The position numbers and the translations under genes are program-made. This document shows, piece by piece, positions 10,545 to 20,155 of a stretch of DNA of 64,000 bases (positions are counted from its first letter, which is position 1; each line of letters begins with the position of its first letter). This DNA is from Eubacterium aggregans (GTDB taxonomy: Bacteria; Bacillota; Clostridia; Eubacteriales; Eubacteriaceae), in contig NZ_FNRK01000006.1 of NCBI RefSeq assembly GCF_900107815.1, positions 62,001-126,000 of the forward strand. The letters are read 5' to 3'. The notes under the pieces were generated by a model, which was given only the letters and a program-made list of their open reading frames with translations, was not told the origin of the DNA and did no database searches.

Positions 10545-10748
10545 CAAGATATTGAAGGGTGGGGAGCGCTCGGTAAGGGCTTGGGGTCCGTAGCAAATCT
10601 TCTAAACAGTTGCCCTTCCCGTACTATACCACCCGTGCTACAAGAGTACGGCGGTTATATGAACCGCAAACCGCCGCCCCACCGCACAGAGCCAGGCGAA
10701 CAAACCGCCCAATCCCAGCTCACAGCCAGGACTACTACCAATTCTGAC
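10545..10748 (-). ncRNA. Unidentified GC-rich structured RNA element between ilvC and cimA
   Basis: About 200 bases with no plausible gene. On the minus strand two degenerate 30-base copies (10730-10701 and 10696-10667, 22/30 identical) are followed by three strong helices: GCGGTT/AACCGC (10667-10662 with 10656-10651), CGTACT/AGTACG (10650-10645 with 10625-10620) and AAGGGC/GCCCTT (10617-10612 with 10580-10575). GGGTGG in the second loop (10634-10629) can pair with CCACCC (10562-10557), a possible pseudoknot. It may be a leader/attenuator or a processed ncRNA. I do not recognise the class. Confidence 0.5.
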
Positions 10749-11777
<1,029 letters not shown>

Positions 11778-11783
11778 TTATAT

Positions 11784-12093
11784 AAAAAAACCGTCCCTCG
11801 TATAGTTCGTATACAAGAGACGGACATTATATACCCGTGGTACCACTCTTCTTCAGCAAGACCTTTCGGTTCTGCCCTCTTCAGGTCGGAAAATTCTCAA
11901 CCCTAGCCCCGTTAACGTGGAGCGCATCCATAGATGCAACGGCCTTTCCTACCACCCCTACGGGTTTCGGATTGGCAGCTCCAGGGTGATTATTCCATGC
12001 TGCTTCTGTGCCGATATTCCACCATTCACCGGCTCTCTGTAAAGAAGCTTCCAGCATCTTTCTCCCTGTCATCGCTGTTCATTATTTGACTAT
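11784..12093 (-). promoter_or_regulatory. T-box leader, probable isoleucine specifier, with terminator
   Basis: This roughly 310-base leader precedes ilvC. The T-box core GAGTGGTACCACGGG covers about 11848-11834. It is followed by a terminator pairing CCGTC (11791) with GACGG (11820s), whose stem also contains TGTATA/TATACG, then a T7 run. Stem I contains a segment reading GGAATATCGGCAC, in which ATC followed by a purine is the likely specifier codon, i.e. tRNA-Ile. Uncharged tRNA would promote readthrough into ilvC and the citramalate-pathway genes. A 63-codon reading frame on this strand is coincidental. Confidence 0.88.
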
Positions 12094-12099
12094 ACTAAG

Positions 12100-12127
12100 A
12101 TTATAACACTCTTCTAAAGAATGTCAA
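12100..12127 (-). promoter_or_regulatory. Promoter of the T-box/ilv-leu operon
   Basis: On the minus strand TTGACA (12122-12127), a 16-base spacer and TATAAT (12100-12105) are both perfect matches. It lies 19 bases downstream of the CoA-transferase B stop, so the operon has its own start. Confidence 0.88.
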
Positions 12128-12131
12128 GAAG

Positions 12132-12143
12132 ATTGTATACAAT
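12132..12143. promoter_or_regulatory. Perfect palindrome ATTGTATACAAT beside the ilv-leu promoter
   Basis: A 12-base perfect palindrome sits 4 bases upstream of the -35 element of the T-box promoter. Its core TTGTATACAA recurs at the PFOR and symporter promoters (20098-20107, one mismatch; 25363-25372, perfect). The form resembles GntR/FadR-type operators. The regulator is unknown. Confidence 0.5.
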
Positions 12144-12145
12144 TT

Positions 12146-12808
12146 TTACGCTTCCATAATTCCAATGACATCTGGAACAACAAACTCGGCATCAGTACAG
12201 GCTTTGATATCTTCTACAGTATAGTTCGGTGCCAATTCCCGAAGGGTAAGGCCCTGAGAGTCAACAGAAAAATAACAGCGTTCTGTCACAATATCCGTCA
12301 CACAACGGGCTCCAGTGAGAGGTAATGTACATTTCTTTAAAATTTTAGAAGCACCACTCTTTTCACAATGATCCGTCGCCACCACAATTTTCTTGACGCC
12401 AGCACACAAATCCATGGCACCTCCCATCCCTGGAGCCAGCTTACCCGGGATCGTCCAATTGGCGATATTCCCCTCCTGGTCTACCTGGAGCGTCCCCAGA
12501 ATAGTGGCATCCACATGGCCACCGCGGATATAAGCAAAGGACTGGGCATGGTCACACACACTCCCACCAGGAATGATCGAAGCAGGCTGCCCACCAGCAT
12601 CTATGAGATCTGGGTCAGCATCTGCCCAGCGTGGAGACGCCCCACACCCCACAATACCAATTTCTGCTTCTAGCCATAGGTCAACACCTTCAGGCAGGTA
12701 ATTAACACAAAGCATTGGAAGACCGATACCCAAATTGACAAAATCCCCATCTTTAAAAAATTTTGCACAGCGGGCTGCAATGAGCGCGCGTCCAGTGAGT
12801 GCTGTCAT
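12146..12808 (-). CDS. CoA-transferase, subunit B
   Basis: The 220-aa family I (3-oxoacid/acetate type) CoA-transferase beta subunit. GIGLPMLCVNYLP near residue 27 and EAEIGIVGCG near residue 47 correspond to the segment with the glutamate that forms the CoA thioester. PGGSVCDHAQSFAYIRGGHVD near residue 80 and GAMDLCAGVKKIVV near residue 129 complete the fold. It overlaps subunit A by 4 bases (12805-12808), so the two are translationally coupled. The acyl substrate cannot be read from sequence; the neighbouring crotonase suggests short-chain acyl-CoA fermentation. Confidence 0.88.
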   Translation of the reverse strand: MTALTGRALIAARCAKFFKDGDFVNLGIGLPMLCVNYLPEGVDLWLEAEIGIVGCGASPRWADADPDLIDAGGQPASIIPGGSVCDHAQSFAYIRGGHVDATILGTLQVDQEGNIANWTIPGKLAPGMGGAMDLCAGVKKIVVATDHCEKSGASKILKKCTLPLTGARCVTDIVTERCYFSVDSQGLTLRELAPNYTVEDIKACTDAEFVVPDVIGIMEA

Positions 12809-13554
12809 GCCTTCGTCCCTCCTTTAGCTTCTTCTTTCGCTGCCGCCTTGGCTTCCGCTTTGGCACGATTACGCTGCCACATGGGACAGAAAGTACGTTC
12901 ACTTTGTCGGAGGTAAATCATATCGATAACTGGAGCCGGCACATCAATGTCCTCAGGCCCCAATTCTCCGACATCTACCACTTCTTCCACTTCAACAATG
13001 ACCCAATCTGCAGCCAACGCCATATAACTATTGGTGGCCCGGCCCACATAACGGAATTGGATATTGCCAGCAGTATCAGCCCTCCAGGCCTTTATAAGGG
13101 CGATATCTTCATGAAGTGGCAGTTCTAAAAGATAAGGCTTACCGTCGATGACCAAACGTGTTTTTCCCTCTTCTACATCGGTCCCGACACCTGTTGGGGT
13201 CAGTACCCCACCCAGACCAGCACCGCCACACCGAATGCGTTCTGCAAAGGTTCCTTGGGGAATAAATTCCACATCTAATTCCCCGGCGAACATCTGTTGC
13301 CCTGCTTCGGGATTAAGGCCAATATGGGTTGTCTTTAAGCTACGGACCTGATGGTTATGAATCAGTTTCCCCAAGCCCTGGTCTTGCATTCCGCCACTAA
13401 CGGCAATGGCATCGATATTAGTAATTCCCTTCTCTAAAAGGCCGTCAATGAGCTCATCTGCAGCCAATTCTCCATGCCAATCCCCAAACAAAATCGTTTG
13501 TCCATCTTTAAAGGGGGTAAGAGCTTCTTCAAACGTAACAACTTTGTTTTTCAT
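12805..13554 (-). CDS. CoA-transferase, subunit A
   Basis: The 249-aa alpha subunit of a family I CoA-transferase, starting FEEALTPFKDGQTILFGDWHG. The glycine-rich GGAGLGGVLTPTGVGTDVEEG near residue 110 is typical of AtoD/GctA-like subunits. The C-terminus carries about 22 Lys/Ala/Glu-rich residues (AKAEAKAAAKEEAKGG), predicted helical and highly charged, beyond the usual fold. It follows the crotonase gene by 9 bases and overlaps subunit B. The protein pair transfers CoA between carboxylates. Confidence 0.88.
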   Translation of the reverse strand: MKNKVVTFEEALTPFKDGQTILFGDWHGELAADELIDGLLEKGITNIDAIAVSGGMQDQGLGKLIHNHQVRSLKTTHIGLNPEAGQQMFAGELDVEFIPQGTFAERIRCGGAGLGGVLTPTGVGTDVEEGKTRLVIDGKPYLLELPLHEDIALIKAWRADTAGNIQFRYVGRATNSYMALAADWVIVEVEEVVDVGELGPEDIDVPAPVIDMIYLRQSERTFCPMWQRNRAKAEAKAAAKEEAKGGTKA

Positions 13555-13563
13555 ACACTCCTC

Positions 13564-14361
13564 CTACGCACCCGTAAAGGCAGCCTTACGTTTTTCCATA
13601 AAGGCAGAAACGCCCTCCTGGAAATCCCTGGAAGCGGCACATTCCCGCTGGGTCGGAATTTCGCACTCATCTAAATAGTGCTTGTAATCCAGGAACGCCG
13701 CTTCGTAAATCTGCTTTTTGATATTTTTGTAAGAAAGGGATGGTCCTGCAGCAAATTTAGCAGCCAACTTCATAACAGCCCCATCGAGCTCTTCCCCTGG
13801 TACTACCTGGTACACAATACCGGCATCCTGAGCTTCCTGAGCACTTAAGGGGCGTCCGGTTGCGCACAAAGCCATCGCTTGCTTTTCTCCCAATTCTTTG
13901 ACCAACAGGTAACTTCCCCCTGTATCGGGAACCAATCCCAAATTTACAAAAGCCATAATAAATTTAGCGTTTTCTGAACAGACAATAAAATCAGCAGACA
14001 GGGCAAGGCTCACGCCGGCACCGGCAGCAGAGCCACTGACTTGGGCAATGACGAGCTTACTCATACGCTTGAGGCCATCGGTAACGACGCCCACTTTGGC
14101 AATAAGGCCATCCATATTAACGTCCCCACCACCTTGAATGAGATCGTAGAAGTATCCAATATCACCCCCAGCAGAGAATGCCTTTTCACCGCCCTTTAGA
14201 ACCAGCACCTTTACATCAGAATCCTTTTCTGCAGCCTCTACCACTGCCATGAGCTCATCCGCCATCACCTCGTCAATGGCGTTTAAGTTCTTTTTAAAAT
14301 CCATTTGGGCGACGGCAATGCCAGCATCCACCGAATACTTGATCTTTGTCAGTTCCATCAT
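13564..14361 (-). CDS. Enoyl-CoA hydratase/isomerase family protein
   Basis: A 265-aa crotonase-fold protein with oxyanion-hole segments FSAGGDIGYF near residue 62 and VSGSAAGAGVSLALSADF near residue 106. At the second catalytic position it has PDTGGS where classical hydratases carry a Glu, a pattern seen in isomerase-type members such as PaaG. The exact reaction (hydratase, isomerase or other) is undecided. Start ATGATG follows AAAGGAG. It heads a three-gene unit with the two CoA-transferase subunits, behind a promoter with an embedded palindrome. Confidence 0.85.
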   Translation of the reverse strand: MMELTKIKYSVDAGIAVAQMDFKKNLNAIDEVMADELMAVVEAAEKDSDVKVLVLKGGEKAFSAGGDIGYFYDLIQGGGDVNMDGLIAKVGVVTDGLKRMSKLVIAQVSGSAAGAGVSLALSADFIVCSENAKFIMAFVNLGLVPDTGGSYLLVKELGEKQAMALCATGRPLSAQEAQDAGIVYQVVPGEELDGAVMKLAAKFAAGPSLSYKNIKKQIYEAAFLDYKHYLDECEIPTQRECAASRDFQEGVSAFMEKRKAAFTGA

Positions 14362-14387
14362 CCTACTCCTTTGTATGATTGTTCTTT

Positions 14388-14422
14388 ATGGTAAGCATAC
14401 CATCTTTTTCCAGTATTGTTAG
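14388..14422 (-). promoter_or_regulatory. Promoter and overlapping palindrome upstream of the crotonase operon
   Basis: On the minus strand CTAACA (14417-14422), a 17-base spacer and TATGCT (14394-14399) form a promoter. A perfect 16-base inverted repeat, ATGGTA-4-TACCAT (14388-14403), covers the -10. This suggests repression by a dimeric regulator, possibly GntR type. Confidence 0.6.
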
Positions 14423-14462
14423 CCTTTTCATCAAAGGGCGATTCTTAGAGATACCCCAATAT

Positions 14463-16322
14463 CTACCGTCTTTTTCCAAAAAATTCCTGGAGGAGTGACT
14501 GACATTCGAGCTCCCCAATTCCCTGTATAATTGTCATATCCTTGGGAAGCATGGGATGGGCCCCCAACTGAGCCGTGGTTTCTACACTGCCGTAGCGTTC
14601 TTCCCAAGTCCCATAAACTAAGGTGGATATTCTAGCCTGGATAACAGCACCCATACACATTGGACAAGGCTCCGCCGTTACATAAAGTGTACAATCCGTC
14701 AAGCGCCAATTTCCCAAGGTTTCTGCCGCCTGACGGATCGCAAGCATCTCAGCATGGGCAGTAGGATCCTTTGTGACTTCCTTACGATTGTGTCCTCGAC
14801 CAATAATAGTACCATCCAAAACCACAACAGCTCCGACGGGGACCTCTCCTTCATCCGCTGCAAGGCGGGCTTCTGTCAGGGCCATTTCTATATAATCCCG
14901 ATGAGTGCGCCTTTTTTTTACTTCCTCATTGTAAATATTGCAAGGTCCCTTCGTCTCTTCCGCCTCTTTGTAGAGTCCTGCCGGAACATCTTCCTTGGAG
15001 ATAAGGATCATCCCTCCACAAGCTGGAATGCTAATAGCACCGTCTAGATCATACTCTCGGACCTCGGTTTCCAAAAGATTAACAACAATCCCATAAAAAT
15101 TCTCGTTTTGAATGAGCACTGGTGTTTTCTCAATATTGAAAAGCACCAGCACCGTCTGGTTGCCCTGATGACGTTTAAATCCGAATTGGCCATTGGTCAC
15201 AAATAATTGGACGTAATCTCCTTGGGTTATGGCCGATAAGACGCCTCGGATATGTCCTAAACGGGCAATGTATTGATACAACCCAGACCGGGGATCAAAA
15301 TGCATACTTTCAGCACAGGGCCGCAGTGGAGCATCCGTTCCCTGCCCCTTACGGCCCTTTGCCCCTTGTTCACTGCCGTAATACACATTTGGGATACCAG
15401 GGATTGTGTAAAGCATGAGATACAGCAGGGGCAGGAGGCACTCGTTCTCTAGGGTGCTGGCCACCCGGTCCACATCGTGATTGTCCACAAAATTTGCCGT
15501 GGTCACGCCTTCTAAAAGTCCTCCCCTAGCAAACAGTCGGTTTAGAGAATAGGCGATTTCAAAGTAATTGTGATCCTTCAGACTGGAATACATTCCTTTG
15601 TAGTCCTCGTAATTCGTGACGGCATCCATGCCCCCATCCCTAATAAGCCGTCCGTAATAGTCGGCGTGTACGCATTCCCCCAGAAAGAAGAAATGGGCAT
15701 CTTTCCCCCGAATAAAATCGGAAAGCTCCCGGAGGAACCCCAAATCCATTACGTTAGCGGCATCCATTCGCAGGCCATCAATCCCAAAGGACTCCATCCA
15801 AAAGGCCGCTGTGTCCTTTAAATATCCTCGGACTTCGGGGTTACGGAGGTTTAATTTCACCAGGTTATCACACCCTGCCCAGTCATCATAGCGGAAGCCA
15901 TCACCATAACGGTTATCCTCCCAGAAATTAACCCCGGAGAACCAGTCAACGTACCGGGAGGCCTCCCGATTTACCTTTAAATCCCCAAAGGCAAAAAAAT
16001 CCCGCCCCACATGATTAAAGACACAGTCGAGAATAACAGCGATCCCTGCTGTGTGGAGGGTGTTCACCAGAATTTTCAGATCATCATTGGTTCCCAGGCG
16101 AGGATCAACAGTACGGTAATCGATGGTGTCATAGCCATGGGAAACGGCGGAGAACAACGGCCCCAAAAGCAAGGCATTGATCCCCATCCCCTTTAGGTAA
16201 GGGATTAGCTCAATAATTTTAGAGAGCCGATGGCATAAACCGCCGCACTGATTCTGCAGTTCTTCTGCACCGCAAAAGCCTAGGGTGAAGATGTGGTATA
16301 TTTGATAATTACGATAATCCAT
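14463..16322 (-). CDS. Fusion of GH13 alpha-amylase-like domain and TadA tRNA adenosine deaminase
   Basis: One uninterrupted 619-aa ORF. Residues 1-450 are a GH13 glucosidase with nucleophile D187 (GLRMD), acid/base E216 (FLGECVH), transition-state D283 (NFVDNHD) and DCVFNHVG at 99-106. Residues about 472-619 are a complete TadA: zinc ligand and proton shuttle HAE at 523-525 and PCPMC at 552-556. There is no signal peptide, so both act in the cytoplasm. No in-frame ATG precedes the TadA core until M480, so a separately started full TadA would need a rare start codon. TadA makes inosine at position 34 of tRNA-Arg(ACG). AAGGAGG precedes the start. Confidence 0.88.
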   Translation of the reverse strand: MDYRNYQIYHIFTLGFCGAEELQNQCGGLCHRLSKIIELIPYLKGMGINALLLGPLFSAVSHGYDTIDYRTVDPRLGTNDDLKILVNTLHTAGIAVILDCVFNHVGRDFFAFGDLKVNREASRYVDWFSGVNFWEDNRYGDGFRYDDWAGCDNLVKLNLRNPEVRGYLKDTAAFWMESFGIDGLRMDAANVMDLGFLRELSDFIRGKDAHFFFLGECVHADYYGRLIRDGGMDAVTNYEDYKGMYSSLKDHNYFEIAYSLNRLFARGGLLEGVTTANFVDNHDVDRVASTLENECLLPLLYLMLYTIPGIPNVYYGSEQGAKGRKGQGTDAPLRPCAESMHFDPRSGLYQYIARLGHIRGVLSAITQGDYVQLFVTNGQFGFKRHQGNQTVLVLFNIEKTPVLIQNENFYGIVVNLLETEVREYDLDGAISIPACGGMILISKEDVPAGLYKEAEETKGPCNIYNEEVKKRRTHRDYIEMALTEARLAADEGEVPVGAVVVLDGTIIGRGHNRKEVTKDPTAHAEMLAIRQAAETLGNWRLTDCTLYVTAEPCPMCMGAVIQARISTLVYGTWEERYGSVETTAQLGAHPMLPKDMTIIQGIGELECQSLLQEFFGKRR

Positions 16323-16437
16323 AGGAACCTCCTTAGATTTTATTTGTTTATTTTACCATAACCATAATAAAGTAACCTATCTCTATCTCACAAAATGATA
16401 GTCTCTTCCTAGCGTAAGGCCATTATTTAGTATACGT

Positions 16438-16466
16438 AAAAAAAGAGCACCCCGAGGGATGCTCTT
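16438..16466 (-). terminator. Terminator of the PFOR gene
   Basis: AGAGCACCC pairs with GGATGCTCT-type sequence across a short loop (one C/A variation). On the minus strand the stem is followed by seven T residues, 27 bases after the PFOR stop. Confidence 0.85.
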
Positions 16467-16492
16467 CTACACTTACCACCAAAAAGTGGTTA

Positions 16493-19400
16493 TTATTCTT
16501 CGTTACGCTTTACATAACCAGCATAGCGTTCTTCTGCTTCTTCCTGTGCCTTGGCGTACAGTTCGTCTGCGATATCCGGGAAAGCCCGACGCAGGGAATT
16601 GTAGCGGACTTCGGAACCAATGAAATCCTGGAACTTGGAGAAATCCGGTGTCTTGGAATCCAGGCTGAAGGGATGTTCAGCTTCTGGATTGAAGTGGTAC
16701 AGATGCCAGTAACCACAATCCACAGCGGCTTTTTCGTGGGACTGGGTCTTACCCATGCCTCCCTTGATGCCGTGGTTGATACACGGTGCATAGCCAATGA
16801 TCAGGGATGGTCCCTTGTAGGCTTCTGCTTCCTTAAGAACCTTCATGAACTGATTCTTATCCGCACCCATGGCCACCTGTGCTACATAGACATAGCCATA
16901 AGTTGCTGCAATCATACCCAGATCCTTCTTCTTGATCCGTTCGCCAGAAGCAGCAAACTGAGCAATAGCAGCGGTTGGGGTTGACTTGGAAGCCTGACCA
17001 CCGGTGTTGGAATACACTTCTGTATCCAGTACGAAGACATTGATATCCTGCTTGGAAGCCAACACATGGTCTAAGCCACCGAAACCAATATCGTATGCCC
17101 AGCCGTCACCGCCGAATACCCAGACGGATTTCTTTACGAAGTGATCCGCATTGTCCTTAACAAATTTCACCTTATCGGAGAGCTCGCAGTTACATTCAAA
17201 GCCAGCTAAAGCAGCCTTTAATTCTCTGGAAGCAACTTTAGAGCCTTCAGCATCATCCATATTTTCAATCCAGTTTTTAGCCGCAGTTGCTACATTTTCT
17301 GGAGCCTTTTCTGCGATTTCGCCTAAGTAGCTGGCAATGGTCGAACGGATAGCCTTAACACCCTGGAGCATCCCAAAACCAAATTCTGCATTATCTTCAA
17401 ACAAAGAGTTACAGAAGGTTGGGCCCTGGCCCTGGGCATTCTTACAGTATGGAGAAGCCGGAGCGGAGGCACCCCAGATGGAAGAGCAACCAGTAGCATT
17501 GGCAATCATCATCCGATCCCCATAAAGTTGGGTAACGGCCTTAATGTATGGTGTTTCACCACAACCTGCGCAAGCGCCGGAGAATTCAAGAAGCGGCTGG
17601 CAGAACTGGCTGCCCTTGACGCTGTACTTATCCATCTTATCATCCTTCACCGGAACGCTCATGGCGTAATCCCAGTTCGCCTGTTCAGGCATTTGGGTGG
17701 CGATGGGTTCTAAGGTTAACGCCTTAGTCTTCGCGATACAGGCGTCCACACAGTTGCCGCAACCGGTACAATCCAAAGGATCTACCTGGATGCGGTAGCT
17801 TAAGCCTGCCAGAGCCTTCCCGTTTGCCTTAATGGTGGTAAAGGATTCCGGTGCAGCGGCCTTTTCTTCTTCGGTCAGAAGAACCGGACGGATGGCAGCA
17901 TGAGGACAGACAAAGGAACACTGGTTACACTGGATACAATTGTCAGCGTTCCACTTCGGCACGTTGACGGCAATCCCACGTTTTTCAAAAGCAGCGGTTC
18001 CAGCCATCCAGGTCCCATCTTCATTTCCGACAAAAGCAGAAACTGGAATCGTATCCCCTTCAAAACGGCCAATGGGACGGACGACTTCTTCCACAAATTT
18101 GGGGTCGTTTGCCTTGGCTTTAGGAGCGTCTTCTGCCGTTGCCCAGGAAGCCGGCACATCGTATTTCTTTAAGATGGAGGGATCAATCCCAGCATCCACA
18201 GCCTTGTAGTTCATTTCGACAATCTTATCGCCCTTATGGCCATAGGATTTCTTAATCCCTTCCTTAGAGAACTTCACCGCATCTTCGATGGGGATAATGT
18301 CCGCCAATTTAAAGAAGGCAGCCTGCATAATCATATTGGTCCGACGGCCCAGGCCGATTTTTTCAGCAGCCGCAGTAGCATTGATAGTATAGAACTGGAT
18401 ATCGTTCTGTGCGATGTAACGCTTCATGTGAGCGGGCAGCTGACGATCAATTTCTGCGTCATCCCATACAGTATTAAGCAGGAATGAACCGCCCTTGCGC
18501 AGACCCTTTAACAGGTCATAGGTGTGCACGTAGGATTCAGTAGAGCAAGAAATGAAGTCTGAATTGGACACCAGGTAAGGTGACTTAATGGGCTTTTTCC
18601 CAAAACGCAGATGGGAGCAAGTAATCCCTCCGGATTTCTTGGAGTCATAATCGAAGTAGCCCTGAGCATACAAATCGGTATGGTCCCCAATGATCTTGAT
18701 GGCGTTCTTATTGGCACCGACGGTTCCGTCAGAGCCCAATCCCCAGAATTTACAGGCAGTAGTGCCTTCGGGAACAGTGTTGATGTTTTCGCCGATTTCA
18801 AGGTTGGTGAAGGTCACATCATCCACGATCCCAATGGTAAACTTATCCTTGGGTTCAGCGGCACGCATGTTGTCATACACCGCCACAATCTGAGCCGGTG
18901 TGGTGTCCTTGGAGGATAAGCCATAACGGCCAGCAATAATGGAGGGGGCATCCTTTTGACCAAAGTAAACGGTACAGATATCCTGATACAGAGGATCACC
19001 CAATGCGCCAGGTTCCTTGGTCCGGTCTAACACACAGAGGCGTTTCACGGAAGCAGGCATTACCTTGAGTAGATATTCTGGAGCGAAAGGACGGAAAAGG
19101 TGCACTTTGATGACACCCAGTTTTTCACCCTTAGCAGCCAGATAATCAATGGTTTCTTCAATGGTATCTGTCACAGAACCCATGGCCACGATGACGTCTT
19201 CGGCGTCTTCCGGTCCATAGTAATTGAACAGATGGTATTCCCGACCAGTTTCTTCGGAAATCTTTGCCATATAGTCTTCCACGATGGCCGGTACGGCGTC
19301 GTAGAATTTGTTACAGGCTTCACGAGCCTGGAAGTAGATATCCCCATTCTGAGCGGTCCCACGGGTTACCGGATGTTCCGGATTTAAAGCGTGGTCACGG

Positions 19401-20008
19401 AAAGCCTGAACGGCATCCCAGTCAAGGAGTTTTTTATAAACATCGTAATCCATGACTTCCACCTTAGACACTTCATGGGAGGTTCTAAACCCATCAAAGA
19501 AATGCATAAAGGGAACCTTAGATTTAATGGCAGCCAGATGGGCAACCCCACCTAAGTCCATGACTTCCTGAACGGAGCCAGTGGCCAGCATGGCAAACCC
19601 GGTCTGGCGGCAAGCCATGACATCGCCATGATCCCCAAAAATAGAGAGGGCATGAGCAGCCAGGGTACGGGCAGACACATGGAAAACACCGGGGAGTAAT
19701 TCACCGGCAATTTTATACATATTCGGAATCATCAGGAGCAAGCCCTGGGAAGCGGTGAAAGTCGTCGTTAACGCACCTGCGGCTAAAGATCCGTGGACCG
19801 CACCAGCAGCACCACCTTCAGACTGCAGCTCTGAAACCTTAACGGTTTCACCAAAGATATTTTTCATTCCCTTCGCGGCCCAAGCATCCACGTGCTCAGC
19901 CATTGGTGAAGAAGGGGTAATCGGGAAAATCCCGGCGACTTCGGTAAAAGCGTAAGCTACGTGAGCCGCGGCCTGATTACCATCCATCGTCATCATCTTT
20001 TTAGACAT
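16493..20008 (-). CDS. nifJ: Pyruvate:ferredoxin (flavodoxin) oxidoreductase
   Basis: The 1171-aa single-chain PFOR oxidises pyruvate to acetyl-CoA and CO2 and reduces ferredoxin. The domain order is standard. The N-terminal pyruvate/TPP domain contains GNQAAAHVAYAF and EVAGIFPITPSSPMAEH. Two 4Fe-4S motifs, CIQCNQCSFVCPHAAI and CTGCGNCVDAC, lie near residues 690-755. The C-terminal TPP domain has FSGACAGCGETPY and ATGCSSIWGASAPASP. It feeds the hydrogenase genes at the right of the window with reduced ferredoxin. It is monocistronic, with its own promoter and terminator. Confidence 0.97.
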   Translation of the reverse strand: MSKKMMTMDGNQAAAHVAYAFTEVAGIFPITPSSPMAEHVDAWAAKGMKNIFGETVKVSELQSEGGAAGAVHGSLAAGALTTTFTASQGLLLMIPNMYKIAGELLPGVFHVSARTLAAHALSIFGDHGDVMACRQTGFAMLATGSVQEVMDLGGVAHLAAIKSKVPFMHFFDGFRTSHEVSKVEVMDYDVYKKLLDWDAVQAFRDHALNPEHPVTRGTAQNGDIYFQAREACNKFYDAVPAIVEDYMAKISEETGREYHLFNYYGPEDAEDVIVAMGSVTDTIEETIDYLAAKGEKLGVIKVHLFRPFAPEYLLKVMPASVKRLCVLDRTKEPGALGDPLYQDICTVYFGQKDAPSIIAGRYGLSSKDTTPAQIVAVYDNMRAAEPKDKFTIGIVDDVTFTNLEIGENINTVPEGTTACKFWGLGSDGTVGANKNAIKIIGDHTDLYAQGYFDYDSKKSGGITCSHLRFGKKPIKSPYLVSNSDFISCSTESYVHTYDLLKGLRKGGSFLLNTVWDDAEIDRQLPAHMKRYIAQNDIQFYTINATAAAEKIGLGRRTNMIMQAAFFKLADIIPIEDAVKFSKEGIKKSYGHKGDKIVEMNYKAVDAGIDPSILKKYDVPASWATAEDAPKAKANDPKFVEEVVRPIGRFEGDTIPVSAFVGNEDGTWMAGTAAFEKRGIAVNVPKWNADNCIQCNQCSFVCPHAAIRPVLLTEEEKAAAPESFTTIKANGKALAGLSYRIQVDPLDCTGCGNCVDACIAKTKALTLEPIATQMPEQANWDYAMSVPVKDDKMDKYSVKGSQFCQPLLEFSGACAGCGETPYIKAVTQLYGDRMMIANATGCSSIWGASAPASPYCKNAQGQGPTFCNSLFEDNAEFGFGMLQGVKAIRSTIASYLGEIAEKAPENVATAAKNWIENMDDAEGSKVASRELKAALAGFECNCELSDKVKFVKDNADHFVKKSVWVFGGDGWAYDIGFGGLDHVLASKQDINVFVLDTEVYSNTGGQASKSTPTAAIAQFAASGERIKKKDLGMIAATYGYVYVAQVAMGADKNQFMKVLKEAEAYKGPSLIIGYAPCINHGIKGGMGKTQSHEKAAVDCGYWHLYHFNPEAEHPFSLDSKTPDFSKFQDFIGSEVRYNSLRRAFPDIADELYAKAQEEAEERYAGYVKRNEE

Positions 20009-20065
20009 AGTTCCTCCTTAAAATCGCAATTACTGCATTTGTAATAGATTTTAGTACAAATTTTT

Positions 20066-20107
20066 ACCATAAATAATTATATCACACTTCATTTTACCTG
20101 TATACAA
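20066..20107 (-). promoter_or_regulatory. PFOR promoter with TTGTATACA palindrome at the -35
   Basis: On the minus strand TATACA (-35, in the palindrome TTGTATACAG at 20098-20107) is followed by 17 bases and TATAAT. A roughly 60-base 5' UTR leads to AAGGAGG and the PFOR start. The palindrome covering the -35 suggests repression. It shares its core with 12132-12143 and 25363-25372. Confidence 0.65.
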
Positions 20108-20155
20108 ACAAATAGAGATAAAAAATTGTCAGTTTTTTCGTTTTGTAAGTCGATA

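Noticed and set aside
11791-11824. Fourth copy of the TTGTATACAA palindrome
   Set aside because: The TTGTATACG here is part of the T-box terminator stem, not a symmetric operator.
11881-12072. 63-codon reading frame on the minus strand upstream of ilvC
   Set aside because: It lies inside the T-box leader and encodes stem I and its loops; no protein similarity.
14463-14920. Stand-alone tadA gene inside the amylase ORF
   Set aside because: No in-frame ATG with a ribosome site lies at the usual TadA start; the frame runs unbroken from the amylase domain.
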